DNA from: Stromatinia cepivora
Lineage: Eukaryota; Ascomycota; Leotiomycetes; Helotiales; Sclerotiniaceae
DNA length: 64,000 nucleotides
Assembly: GCA_014898415.1 (NCBI GenBank)
Contig: RCTD01000011.1
Span: 744,001-808,000 of the forward strand
Direction of reading: 5' to 3'
Shown here piece by piece: positions 22,948 through 35,976 of the stretch. The position numbers and the translations under genes were made by a program. Positions within the stretch are counted from its first letter, which is position 1. Each line of letters begins with the position of its first letter. The notes under the pieces were generated by a model. The model saw only the letters and a list, made by a program, of their open reading frames with translations. It was not told the DNA's origin and did no database searches.

Positions 22948-25900
22948 TGATAAATATAAAATTGAATGACTTGCCCTTGATTATATGGATCGAGGGTTAT
23001 ATATATAGAACAAATGAATGATTATTTAATCAATGAATATCTCAATTAAACTAAACCTTTATTTATTAATATATCAAAATCATTTTGCTAATCGAAGAGA
23101 TTAATAAAATCTAAAAGATCCTTTATTCCGATTGAAAAACATACTCTTGATCCTTTGTAGAATACAAGGGATTACAAGGTTTTCTGTAATACATCCCTTA
23201 AATCGAAAAGCGATTTGTAATAAATAAAAAGTATAGAAAATAATAATTCAAATAATTCATAAAGAAATATATAAATCAATTATAAACAAATATCAACAAA
23301 GAAATAATATAATATATAAATCTGAAATGATTTTGATAATCTTGGAATAGAAGAGAATTTGATTATATAAGAATTATAAATATCTTTTAATCTTGGATTG
23401 TTATTTGCGATATTTTTCGAAATCAAGATTTTGAATAATAAAAAGAAAGTTTTCTATTAGGAGAGTATAAAAGAATGATCGATTTTATAATGTAATGATT
23501 GAAAATGTTTATAATTATTAGATTACAATATATTAATTATAATAATAAAATAAATAAATTTTAAAGATATATGAATAATCTTTTTGTATTTTTGTTTTCT
23601 ATTTTAATCAAATTCTTATTGATTATTATTATATTTAAGATTTTGAAGATTAAAAAGGCTAAATAGATGAATTTCAATTTTATTAAATAAATAATGATTG
23701 AAAAAAAGGTTTTAAAAGAGTTGAATATAAGAAAGGATTCTAATACTTTTTCGAAGAATTAGTAAATTGAATGAAGAGAATTAATAAATCTAATATAAAT
23801 ATCGGATCAAGATATCGATCTTTGAAAACTTGATTTAATCAATTTTATATCTAAATTAATATATAATTAATTATTTCAAAAATCATTCTTTTTTGTAAAG
23901 GGAATTACTATTCGTATAATTAATTATCTATTATAGATTTAGATAATAATTTAAAGATAAGTTTTGCTTTTGAATCTTATTATATAATTGAAAAGTTTTA
24001 TTAATCCTGTATTTACAATTATCGAAACAAAAATTACTTGATAAAGAAAAAAAAAAGGATTTCTTTATTTGATAATAATAATAATTTATTCAATTTATCG
24101 ATATTAGAATTTTTGAATAATGAATCAAATAAAAAAAAAGAGAAAATATTGTTAAAAGTTATTGGCTTTTTAATCAAAATAAAGAATAAAAAGAATCATA
24201 AAGAAAAAAACAATTATTTATATATTCGATATATAAAATCATTGATCATTAGAAGATATAATTTTTATAGTGAATACTTTATTAATTCTTTCAAACCAAA
24301 TAATTATCGATATTGGAATTATAGTATTTATCTATATATTTCTTTATCAATTTTTCTTTATTCTTTAACGAATTATTATTTCGCTATTTATTGATAAAAT
24401 TCGAAAGTAAATTCTTTATTTACCCCTCATTTTCATAGTATATTAATCAATGATTATATAATCCAAACAAGGATACAAAATTGTAATGAAAATGATATTA
24501 GAGATCGAAAAGAAAAGAAAAATTATTTTTTCGTTTTTATATTATTGTTTCTCTTTTTTTCATTATATTATTTATCAGAATTCCCGGAAAACTGAACAAA
24601 AAAAATATATTATAATCTTGGAGAATAATAACAAAGATAAAAAAGAAAGAGTAATAAATAAAAAAATAAAAAAGGAATAAATGATATGTTCGAAGAAAAA
24701 AGGAAAAAGGAATAATCCTTTGGTTTTTACAATTTCTGTAATATCAATAATATTAATAACTCCGATTACTTCAATTATTTCTTATTTACTAATTGTTATA
24801 AATAATTCTGAAACTTTTTTATTTGAACTTCAAATTATTGAATTTAAAAAGAAATTTATTCTTCTTTAAAAACAGGAAAATGAAAAGCAAAAAAAAGATC
24901 GATCTTAATTGTTCTTTTTTTCTTAATAAATATAAACTATAAGAATTGAAATACATTATAAAAAAATATAATAATCTAAAATAGCAAATAAAATTCATTC
25001 TATTTATATTAAAAGGAAAAATTATAAATTCTAGATTATTATTATTTAAACTTTATAATCCTATCATTTATATTTTGTAAATTAAAAAGAAATCGAAAAT
25101 ATTAGAATTTTTGTTTTATAAGATTTTTGATAAATCTATCAATAATTATATCGGTAATCAATAGATAGATTATATAAAAGTTCTTTTTTGAATATTCTTA
25201 AATAATTATATATTTTGAATATCGATATAATATAATTTCGTAATAATCTATTCATTCTTATTAATCATCAATTTAATTACTTATTAATTATTATAAAAGA
25301 TCGTTATAGATTCTTTCATTATTAAATCGATTTCCTTTAAAAAATATAAAATTGCTATAATTTCTTTTCATATATATTTAACTTCGAGAAACTTTATTTT
25401 AGTAATCAAGATGATTATAATATCCTATTTAGAAATTTTCTATAAAATTAAATTATCGAAAAAGGATATAATATATCTTTGAAATAATTAATGAATATTT
25501 GAATTATTTATAAAAGAAGTATTTGAAAAGATAAGAAATTATAGTATTTGATTAATATTATATTAGATTATAAGAAACTTTATATTCTAAAGATATTGTA
25601 AATAGTGATCAATAACTTTTATATAGTCGTTTGATGAGTTGATCAAATAATGGTTCAATTATAAAATAATCAATGATATATTCGTTTTTATAATAATTAT
25701 TATATATAATATTAATTTTATTTTCTTTTGATATATTTTGATAATATATATAGGAGCTTGATTCTGATTTTTCCGAAATATTATTATTAGGAGTGATATA
25801 TTTATTGTTTTATTTATTGCTTTGAATTTCTTAGTAATCTTTTTAATATATATATTATAAATTAGTTATAATTTTTTTTGAATTGATTATAAAATATGTA

Positions 25901-28900
25901 TATTTAAAAACTATTTAATGTTTTTTAGATTTTGTAATTCATATATAATTTTGATTTCTTTGATGATCTTTGTAACAATTAATTTGTTTTTCTTATAATA
26001 AATGATTTGAATATTGTTTACAAAAAAAGAATTATAATAATATACTTTGGATTTATATATAAATATAATTCCTTTTTGTATTATATCAATCCCAGTTTTT
26101 CGAATATCTAAATGAAATCTTTAAATTATATAATCAAGGAATTTTATAGATTATATAAAGCTTGATTGATTATAATATTTTTGTTTGGGATTTTATATTC
26201 ATTAAATAAATAATATATAATTAGAATATTAAAAGGATTGTATAGAGTATTAATAAAGATATTGATTATATTATATTATTTGATTTTTCGAGATTATATT
26301 TAATGATAATTGCTATTATACTTCAGAATAATCGATTTGTTAATATAATAATATAAATAGTTTTAATAATATTTTTAATTTAAAGAATTTTTTGTATTAT
26401 TAAATATGAATAATAATAAATGATTGAATCTTAATTATTGTATTTATATATAAATATTTATTGAAAAGAGATCAATTTTGTAGATTTCAATCCAGAATCG
26501 ATTTTATATCAAGTTTTTTTAATTTTAAGATTATTAATTTTAAAATCATAATTTTGTTTGAATCAATATTCTATTTGATAATTTTCTAATTAATAATAAA
26601 AACGAAGTAACTTTGGAATTGCGAATATATGAATTCGAGAAAGTAATATTGTTTGTAATTTATTAATTGTAGATTAGATAAAAAATAGTAATGATTTTAT
26701 TTCAATTTTAATAATGATTATATTATAAATTATTATAAATTGAGAATATTCTTTTATATCGTTTATCTTTTATTGATTAAATCAGAATATAAAATGAAAA
26801 TTGTTTAAATAGAATAAGTTTATTGAATCTATTTTTTGAGATATAATAATTCTCATATAGAATTCAATATTAGAATTACTTTTTTGATAATATTATTATA
26901 TATATAATTATCTTTGTATATATATTGATTACTTTAAGATGCAAAAACTAAATAATTCCTGGAAAAGAGATAACTCCGAATAATAATCGTATAATTGAAA
27001 TTCAAACAAAGTAATTTGAATTCTACATATTTCAATCCTTATAATACAAGTTTTCTTAAATAATTATTCAAAATTATGAATTTATGAATCTTTTATAAAT
27101 CAATTAAATGAGTATATAAAATATAATAATCTTTATAATAATTGGATTTTCTTTATAAAATATTCTAATTAATTATTCTAGTATATATATTTCCTTTTAG
27201 AATATTGAAATTAATCGATTGAAATAATCTCTGGATCATTTTCATATATATTACAACAAACTTTAATAATATAATTAATAGGCTTATACTTTATATTCCT
27301 TATATTAATATATTCAACAAAATTAGAATTTATATTATTATTATAAATATCTTTTTAAATAATATCAATATCTTTATCTATAAAATATAATTGTTTTTCA
27401 ATAGTAGAATCAGTATCTTTGATTTCTTTAATAAAAAGATCGATCGATATTTATATATTTCTATTATATATTTTATTAGTATCATTTAAAGGATTAAATA
27501 GATTGAATAATCCTAAATCAATTTTTTTATTCTTATCATCACCCTCTAAATCTGTATTCATCTCTGAATCTAATTTGTTTGTAAATAATAGATTTAAAAT
27601 ATATTTGATAAATAAATTAAAAGCTTTTCGATCTATAAAAATAAATGGATGAATGAAATCATCATAATTGTTTTTGTTTTGAATAATCGTTCCGTTCATT
27701 TCGATATAATCTTATATATTAAGAACTTTAATAAATTGTTTAAGCTCTTTTATAATATAAATATTAATTATTTGATTAATAAAATCTATATAATAAATGA
27801 ACTCTTTATTAAATATTATATTTCGAATAATAATAACTTTATCAAACTTGAATATTCATATATAATAGATCAATATATCTGGAATATAGCCTATTAAATA
27901 TTCAATATATATTCGAAAATTAGTTTTATATCATTTCCTATTAATTCCAATTTCTTTATTTTTATTCATATTCATAGATTCTGTTCTAATTAAAACAAAA
28001 ATCATCAAATTTTTTTTTTGCGAATAAAGGATTATCTTTATAAAAATAATTATAGAATTATATATCAAATATTTTATTAAACAATTTAAAGGATTTAGCC
28101 TTCAAAGGATTTATATTATATAAATAAATAATAGTTTATATTATTTCTATCTATAATTTATTCAATAAACTTATTGTGATCCATATTTTTATTTGTTTTA
28201 TAACTATTTTTTATTTGATATATTCTAATCTTTTATTAGGTTTATATATATAAAACTAAGATAATTCAAATTCAATATTCTTTTATTCAATCTATTTCTC
28301 AAATAATATTATTTTTATAATTTCAATAACAAAAATATCATTATTCTATTTGATCCTTACAATCGCTAAATTATATTTATAATAAACTCAAATTATAAAG
28401 CTTTAAATAATCGTAAATACTTTGTTATATATCTTATAATAAATTGAATATAAAAAGATCTTATTATTATATATTTCTTTGATCAATAGAAATTATAATA
28501 TATTATTATACTTTTTATCGAAATCAAAAAGATCTTATTGGATTTTATAGAAGGGCCGAAATAATTGATAATTATTTGAAGTATAAAACATGATTTGTTT
28601 TGTATAAATATGAATATAATCAATATAATTAGAATAAATAATACTTTTTATTTTAGTATTTTGTATTATAAATATTAAATATTCAAAAGTTTTCTTTTTT
28701 AAATACTTAGAATGTTTATATTATATTTTATATCTTTTTTCGGAAAAGATAAATTACAAAAATCATAAAATACTTTGTTTATTTTTTTATTCATTATTAG
28801 ATATATTATAAAAGGATTATTTATAGAAATAAATAAAAGAATTTTGAATAAATAAAAAATGATTTATATTTTAAAAATAGAAGATGATTATCATAAGTAT

Positions 28901-31088
28901 ATTGAGTAATTATTATATTATTTATATGATCTTTTTTATAAAAAGTATAATTATATTTTGAGAATTATAAGCCGATTTTCTTTAATCGAGCTTTCGAAAT
29001 AATATTGATATAAAAACTAGGGATAAATATTATATCGTTTAAAATCAAATCATTATTAGAGTAATCTTCTTTTTTGATAATCCCTTTACTAGTATAAATT
29101 CTATATTCTAGGATTTGAAAGCTAAAAGTATTTATTTCTATAAAATCATTGGGATCAAATAATCGATATTAATGATTATCTAATAAAGAGATATTGTTTA
29201 TAATATATATAATATTATAATTATCGAGTTAAATATTATTAAATAGATAATATACTTTTATAATTATAGAGTAGATTTTTAATTGATTATATTGAATATT
29301 CAGAATAATAATATTGATTAAAGATTTTGAAGAATCAATAGAACTTTTCATTCATTTCTTTTTGATTTAATTAGGATAAAATTGTTTTTATAAATATGAT
29401 TTTGTTCGATTCTTAATTATTTGTAGTTTGTTTTTATTGAATATCCTTTTGAATAATGGATTAATCTTTTCAATAAATATTAATTCGATGATTTTGCAAT
29501 AATAAATAATATAATTATAACTAAATCCATTATTTTATTTGGATTCAATTTTATAAGAATATTTTTAGATTTTCTTGATTATTTAATTGTTTCCAAAATT
29601 AATACTTTTTTATTCTTTTTGAACTTTTTATTATTTTGAAAAAAAGTAAATATAGAATATATTTCTTCTTTAATCTTTAAAAAAATAAAATCCTGGAAAA
29701 CTAATGCTTCAAAAACATTTCCGAATTGTTTAAATAAAAGATTGAATAATCCAAATTGATTGTTTATTTTGATCTATATAATTATAATATTTATTTAAAT
29801 TGAAAGTATTTTAATATCAATAATTATAGAAAAGTATTAATAACAATTTTATTCTATATCTTAATGATTTTGTATATAAAAGTTTTGATATAAATTATAA
29901 TTCAATTTTTATACTATTTAACAAAATCGATTCTATTAAATAAGATTTATATTAAAATAAATCGATATTCTTATAGTATTATAAATTTGATAATAATTAT
30001 TATAAATATAAACTTCTTTTTGAATATATTAATGATTATTTTGAATCAAAGAATTATAATATCTTAATTGAAAATAGATAATTCTATAACGTATATTTAA
30101 TCAATTAATAATTCGATTTATTTATAGATATTATAAAACGCTTTATAATTCTATATATATTTTTATTATCCATATCAATACTTCAATTGAAAAAAAAAGA
30201 AACTCGAAAAAGATTTTTTAGAAAATAATCAAGAGTAAAACAATAAATCTATTAGAAATAAATCTCAATATATTATCATCAGAATCTTTTATTTTAGTAT
30301 CTCTATTTATATTCTTCTTGAATTAAATTGCTATAAGATATTTCAAAAATTTCTTTTAATATTACATTTGCTTCTCTTAATCGTATTTGATTTAAAGATT
30401 AATAACAAAGAATAAAACAAATAATTTAATTAAAAATTAATCGATCTAAACATAAATAAACTTATCCATTGAATCGGAACTTGAAATAAATATAACTAAA
30501 ATAAAAACAAATAAATCGTTCTCTAAATTAATTGAATCCTAGATTCCTTAAACTTGATATTTATTTTTTAAGTATAAATACTATTCCAATTATTAAATAC
30601 AGATTATAAAAAGAAGATCATTTTGACCCTTCATTATATTAAATAAAAATAATTGAATCAATATAAATATTAAACTATAAATAAAATAAAAATAATATTT
30701 TGAAGAATAATCTCTTAAATACTTAATAATCATTAAATAAAAGATTATATAGATTAAAAACTATCAAACTTATAATTATTACAGAATAATATAATTATAA
30801 AATACTTTCAGGAATCAAAAAACAAATAATATATATAATTAATAAAATAAATAGAATTGAATAATTTGCCCTTAATTATATAAATCGAAAACTATATATA
30901 TAAAACAAATGAATGATTATCTAATCAATAAATACCTCGATTAAGCTAGACCTTTATTTATTAGTATATCAGGATCACTTTGTCAATCGAAAAGATTAAT
31001 AAGATCTAGAAGATCCTTCATTCCGATTGGAAAGTATACTCTTAATCCTTTGTAGGATATAGAGGATCGCAAGACTTTCCGTGATACT
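22948..31088. mobile_element. Probable LTR retroelement with heavily mutated interior
   Basis: A block of about 245 bp at 22948-23193 recurs in the same orientation at 30840-31088. Both contain the landmarks TTGCCCTT, a TATATATA box-like run followed by AACAAATGAATGATTA, CCTTTATTTATTA, and an end like GTGATAC. Differences are nearly all C/T and G/A. Spacing (8.1 kb overall) suits a full-length LTR element, but no gag or pol sequence is legible and I could not establish a target duplication. A second repeat pair lies just outside it. Confidence 0.5.
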
Positions 31089-31311
31089 GATCAATATCAA
31101 TAGAAATATATATAAAGAGGTAAAACTTTAATATAATGTTTAATTTATATTCATATTATTTTGTCTGGAGAATTAGAACTATAAAATCACTGAATTATAT
31201 AATAATTCGGTTCCTTGATGCCGAGATACTAGCGTCAACGTTAATGAAATGTCACATGATCATTATCCCGACAGCTACTATGAGTCTTATAGTAAAGTCT
31301 ATTAAAAAAAT
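31089..31311. repeat. Dispersed repeat X, copy 2
   Basis: Directly abuts the right end of the candidate LTR at 31088. Less AT-mutated than copy 1 in its second half (CTTGATGCCGAGATACTAGC against an all A/T counterpart), consistent with stronger RIP on copy 1. Confidence 0.6.
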
Positions 31312-31860
31312 CTATATTTTAATAGATTTCTAATAAAGAGATAGATCAATTAAAGTTTAGAATTAAATTATTTGTTAGATCATATGTAAATTTGTTAAAT
31401 ATATATAGATACGAATTAAAAAAATATATATCAAATTTAGAATAATTTATAAAAAGAATAGATTTTGATGAAAAAAAATAAAAATATATTTTTGAAAGTT
31501 TAAAATATTAAAAAAATAATTTTAAAATTTAAAACTTAAAAAAATTTGATTTATTATAAAATAAAACCCAAAAATATATATTTTTTAATTTAAAGTTATT
31601 CTTATTTTTATTTAATTAGTTATTTAGATAATAATTAAATATTTATATATTATTACTTTCTAATATATATACTATTTATATACTTTATTTTCTTTTCAAA
31701 ATTATAAATTTTGATGAATTTTATAACGGATTATATTACCAAAGAGTCTTCAAAGTAAATTTAAATTCATTAATATTTTAATAGATTCTTAAAAGAGTAG
31801 AATCCGCTATATCAAAAAAAAAAAACGGATTATTTAACGGAAACCCAACGGATTGTGATT

Positions 31861-32294
31861 GCTGAAAGAGCCCTGGATGATTGATTATATTTCTTGGAAG
31901 GTCATGGACACCAATCGCAGCACTTACCACATTCGTTGAGGATACGGGAGAGGTATGTAGAAAAGATAAGTGGTGTGATGTGTTATGGATAGAATGGAGT
32001 AGTACCGGTAGTCAAACATCATGGGTGGCTGTAGTGAAATCCACTGAAGATGCGGGGTAGCATTAGCTCGGAGCTAGCGCAATGCTTGTAAGCACGGATC
32101 CAAGCTAGTGAGCGCGAGGACTAACCAGGGCCCCTGAGGGATTGGTTCGGTATATGGGGCACAGTTAAAAGATTGTAAGAGTGCCTAAAGATTTATTTTA
32201 CAGCCTCGAACTCTTTGCTCCCTGCCCGCTCACCTTTCTCCAGCGATAGTTATTGACTGAATTGAACCGTGTCGGTCGAATTTGACACTTCAGT
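31861..32294. other. Upstream region of P450
   Basis: The transition from AT-rich to normal composition. It contains a small imperfect hairpin (GCATTAGCTC...GAGCTA..AATGC, about 32060-32085). No promoter motif can be named. Confidence 0.4.
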
Positions 32295-34006
32295 ATGACT
32301 TCTATGCTTGCTCTTGTCCTTGGCTCTTTGGCTGCCACATATGTCTTTTTTCTTGCCCTTCTTCGTTTCACACAAGCCTCGAAAGAGCCGCCTGCGATCG
32401 AAATCACGATCCCCTTTATAACTCCACTGCTTGGTTCAATATCGGGCATGCAAAAGTACGCAGTGAAACTAAGGTCAGTCACTTAAAAAAAAGCTCAGCA
32501 AAGGCAGAAAACCAGCAGTAATCTATTTTCTGCCATGCTATCATGAGTCTGACATCTAATTTCTGGTAATCAGAGATAAATATGGCCTCCCAATCTACAC
32601 GTTGCGCATGCCGGGCCAGCGCATCTACGTCATCAACTCCCTATCACTCATCCCACCATTACAACGTGAACTAAAGACCATTGCTTTTGCTCCTATCGAA
32701 GCTCAGGCAGCAGCCACAGTTATGGGTGTTGGTCCTGCTGGTAACGCCATTATAGGCTCAGACAAGATGTTTGAGCACGATTCTTACCTGTCTACCTTTG
32801 TACCGTCTACTTTCCCAGCTTTATCCCCTGGTCCCGGACTTGACGCTATCAATGGTGCAGCAATCCAATATATGTCGCATTCTTTGGGGAAACTCGGCGA
32901 AAATGGCTCCACTGCAGTTGAGCTGTTTTCTTGGGTTCGTCGACAATTATTCATGGCAACAACAGAGTCTATATATGGACCCAAAAATCCTTTTCGTGAT
33001 TCTACACTCGAACAAGCATGGTAGTAAGTCCGTACTCATTCCTAAGTCCCCACATGTCTACTAATTTGTCCTCAAAAGTGATTTCGAGCCAACGATCATG
33101 ATCCACATGCTCACAGCATGGCCAAGCGTATTGGCACCCAAGAGCCTGCACGCCCGAGAGAAACTCCTCATTCCCGCTTTCGAAAAATACTTTGCGGAAA
33201 ACAGCCATCATAATGGTTCACTCCTCGTTCAATGTCGCTACAAACACAACACAGGCCATGGCCTGCGAGGCAGAGATTTAGCAGCTACGGAAATTGGCCA
33301 AATGGTCGCATCCCTGACCAACAGCGTATCAGCTGCATTCTGGATGGTCTATCACGTATTTTCTGATCCCGTGGTCCTTGAAGAGTGCCGAAAAGAGGTA
33401 GAACAGCTCGTGCAGGTTGATGACAATAAAGTATGTACCGTTGATCTATCCAAGGTTAAGTCGGCGTGCCCCATCCTCCTCTCGGCGTGGCAGGAGACTT
33501 TGCGCTACGTGCACATCGGCATATCTGCCCGAGTGGTGATGAAAGATATCATGTTCGACAACAAATATCTCCTCAAGAAGGGAGCCACCGTTATGACCAT
33601 CGCTCCAGTTCAACACACAGAAGTATCAGTGTGGGGACCAACTGTGAATACATTTGACCACCGACGATTTCTACGGAAGCCTGGTGAGAAGCGTACGAAC
33701 CCTGTTGCGTTTCGCTCTTTCGGTGGTGGCGCAGTGCTCTGTCCTGGTCGTCACTTTGTCAGCACTGAGGTAATGGCCTTTACGGCTTTGCTGTTGCTTC
33801 GCTTTGATCTGAAGCCTGCAGCCACGGATGGTAAGTGGGTGGAGCCGCGGAAAGTCTTCGCCATGGCATCGTCTATACCGACGCCTAAGGATAAATTGGA
33901 GGTGAAAATCGTTTCTAGAGACGACCGAAATTGGCAGGTGAACTACTCGGCGTCTGCGAAAGGTGTGGATATGGTTGCCGAGGATTTTGCTCAAGGTCAC
34001 CAATGA
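32295..34006 (+). CDS. Cytochrome P450 (CYP7/8-like fungal type)
   Basis: Three exons: 32295-32473, 32574-33023 and 33079-34006; introns 100 nt (GTCAGT..CAG) and 55 nt (GTAAGT..AAG); 518 aa, a normal P450 length. The N-terminus is a membrane anchor (MLALVLGSLAATYVFFLALL). The proline-rich hinge is followed by KYGLPIYTLRMPG. The I-helix region reads MVASLTNSVSAAFWMV, with no acid-Thr pair. K-helix ETLR is at about 349-352 and the haem loop FGGGAVLCPGRHF has Cys431 as ligand. These features place it with CYP7/CYP8-like fungal enzymes, the same broad class as the P450 at 14.6-16.6 kb, though the two are not close duplicates. Substrate unknown. It lies about 400 bp from the edge of AT-rich block 2 but is undamaged. 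Confidence 0.93.
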
Positions 34007-35976
34007 ATATTCAACTAGAAAAAATATTACAACACCCTATTTGACAGAGAACTATTTCTTTCGCTTTGGAGCCTAGCAATGTCTTCATTTTTGGCGTCAT
34101 TGATTGTTGTAACGTTGATCTTAATAAGCAGATTGTTCAGATTTTGACTAAAATCGTGACCTACATGAAATCATTGGAGCCAGTAATAAGATGATGACAC
34201 CAATGGAATTTGTAATCATAAAAATGTTTTTAAAAACCTTCCTCCACTTAACCCCCAAAACATGTGTTGTAGAGCTAATCACGACTATCATTTTAATCAA
34301 ATGAAATGAAACGATTTCAAAAGGATTCAAGTCGTATCAAGCGATTCAAGAATATGCGGCACGGACCGTGATGGATGCAACGGTGCAATCCGTGACACCA
34401 TCATCGTGTACGGCGCAGCTTCTCATCAAAAGATCGAGCGGCACGCTAGTGATTTGATCGCTCGACGAGCTCGATTTTATTGGGGGGGGGTTTTTTTTTT
34501 AGCACGCAAGTCGTTTGATACACCTACATTGCAAGTGTAGCATCATTTCTTTTTTTGAATCTTTCGGTAGCTTGATTTGGACATTTCATATGTATGATTA
34601 GTTTCTCTTTAGTAACCATTGGCTCGGTGATTTATCCGAAATTTGCAATTATTGTTTTACCCAGCGTTGTCATAAAGTATTTCTACTCGGTGAACAAAAC
34701 AAGCCGAACGAAGCTTGGGGGGCTGATGATAAAGTAATCAAACTGCAGCAAAAGCCTTGCCAATATCTAACAGACAGATATGTTTTGCAGCAATTTTGGA
34801 TTGGTAGTTTGATTTTCTGCAATATATTTCACACCATACGCCTTATGTATGCATGTTACCATTCATATGTTGGTAACTATGCGAGTAAGACACCAGAAAT
34901 ATGGGAAAGACAAATGACACCGTCGCAATGCAATGCGGCGAAGCCAACGGACGTCAAAATTTTACGTCCGAAACCAAATCACTTTATGCTGTTGAAACCG
35001 TTGAACTTGTGCAGCTAATCTGCTCATCGTTCTTGGAAGCTGACTGCTGCGATTGACCATGTAGTTGAATGATTCGATGGCTAGGCTTAAATAATTGAAT
35101 CCGTAAAATGCAATGGCGACTAGAAAGAGAGGGGTGGTAGCGTAGTTTCCCTTTTCCTGGATGCCAAGGTTGGTAACACGGCTCTATCTCTAGTTTGTAC
35201 TTGCTGGTAAACACCTGCAGGTAGATATCTGCAGGTAAAAATTTGCAATTGAAGATCCAAATATAGATAGATACGGAGCTAAGCTGTCTACAAGAATTTC
35301 AAGGTTTTGGTTTTCGCCTCCCTCTTCCACCCCTTCCTCCACTTGCAGTGATATCGTAAGATTTCTATATCTCTCAACTGCACTCTTCAACTCTACCTCT
35401 CTAACCTACATCAACGAATCACGTTCCTTGGAATAAAAGATGACAACTACATTCGGTACGGCTGTGGTGGATATAGTGTGGTTGCAGTGTGGGTGTAGCG
35501 TGGGTGATGGAGGGAGAGTCAACGGAGGTTGAGATGGGGGCTGATTCTAAGCTAAAATTATCATCAAATCCGTTTTTGTTTGCTATTTTACCTGTTTTTC
35601 AGTACACAACTAGAGTGAGAAAGGTAGAAAGGGGTGAGAGGCAATGAATAAAACGAGTAATCAAAGCAATGCAAACGATTTGACTCTGTTCAACTACATG
35701 ATTGACCCTTGGCCTTCATTCGATTTTCAGCTTCCTCTCAGCCGATAAAAAGATCGCTTTGCCATAGCCTTTTGATGTTATGCTACTTATTAGATCCACG
35801 TTTAAGACGCCCTCTAGTAGTTTCTCTTCTCTATAAGTTTTGTTTCCACCTTTCAATAACCTCATATTGAGTTTAAGATATCCATTAAGGTAGTCTCATA
35901 TAAGCCCACCTGCGTCTCCAGGTCATCCCATCGATACTTGAGGACTTTTTCACGACGTCCAAATTTCATTTTCAAC
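34007..35976. other. Intergenic region, nothing coding recognised
   Basis: About 2 kb without a supported gene. It contains a G9T10 homopolymer junction at 34482-34500 beside an imperfect GATCGAGCG/CGCTCGAC inverted repeat (about 34433-34475). The pyrimidine-rich stretch before 35976 may be the leader of the next gene. Confidence 0.5.

Larger units (their letters stand above)
17251..31860. other. AT-rich RIP-affected block 2
   Basis: About 14.6 kb of extreme AT content. Recognisable contents: the long TIR element (17396-22318) holding a Fot1-like transposon (19673-21856), a short normal-composition island (about 22340-22500), and a candidate LTR pair (22948-23193 and 30840-31088) with a degenerate interior. 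Lysine/asparagine/isoleucine-rich open frames inside (for example 24038-24394 and 27451-27897) are expected by chance in such DNA and show no family signature. Confidence 0.85.

Noticed and set aside
24038..27897. Several 60-118-codon frames rich in Lys, Asn, Ile
   Set aside because: Expected by chance in sequence with so few G and C; no initiation context, splice pattern or family motif.
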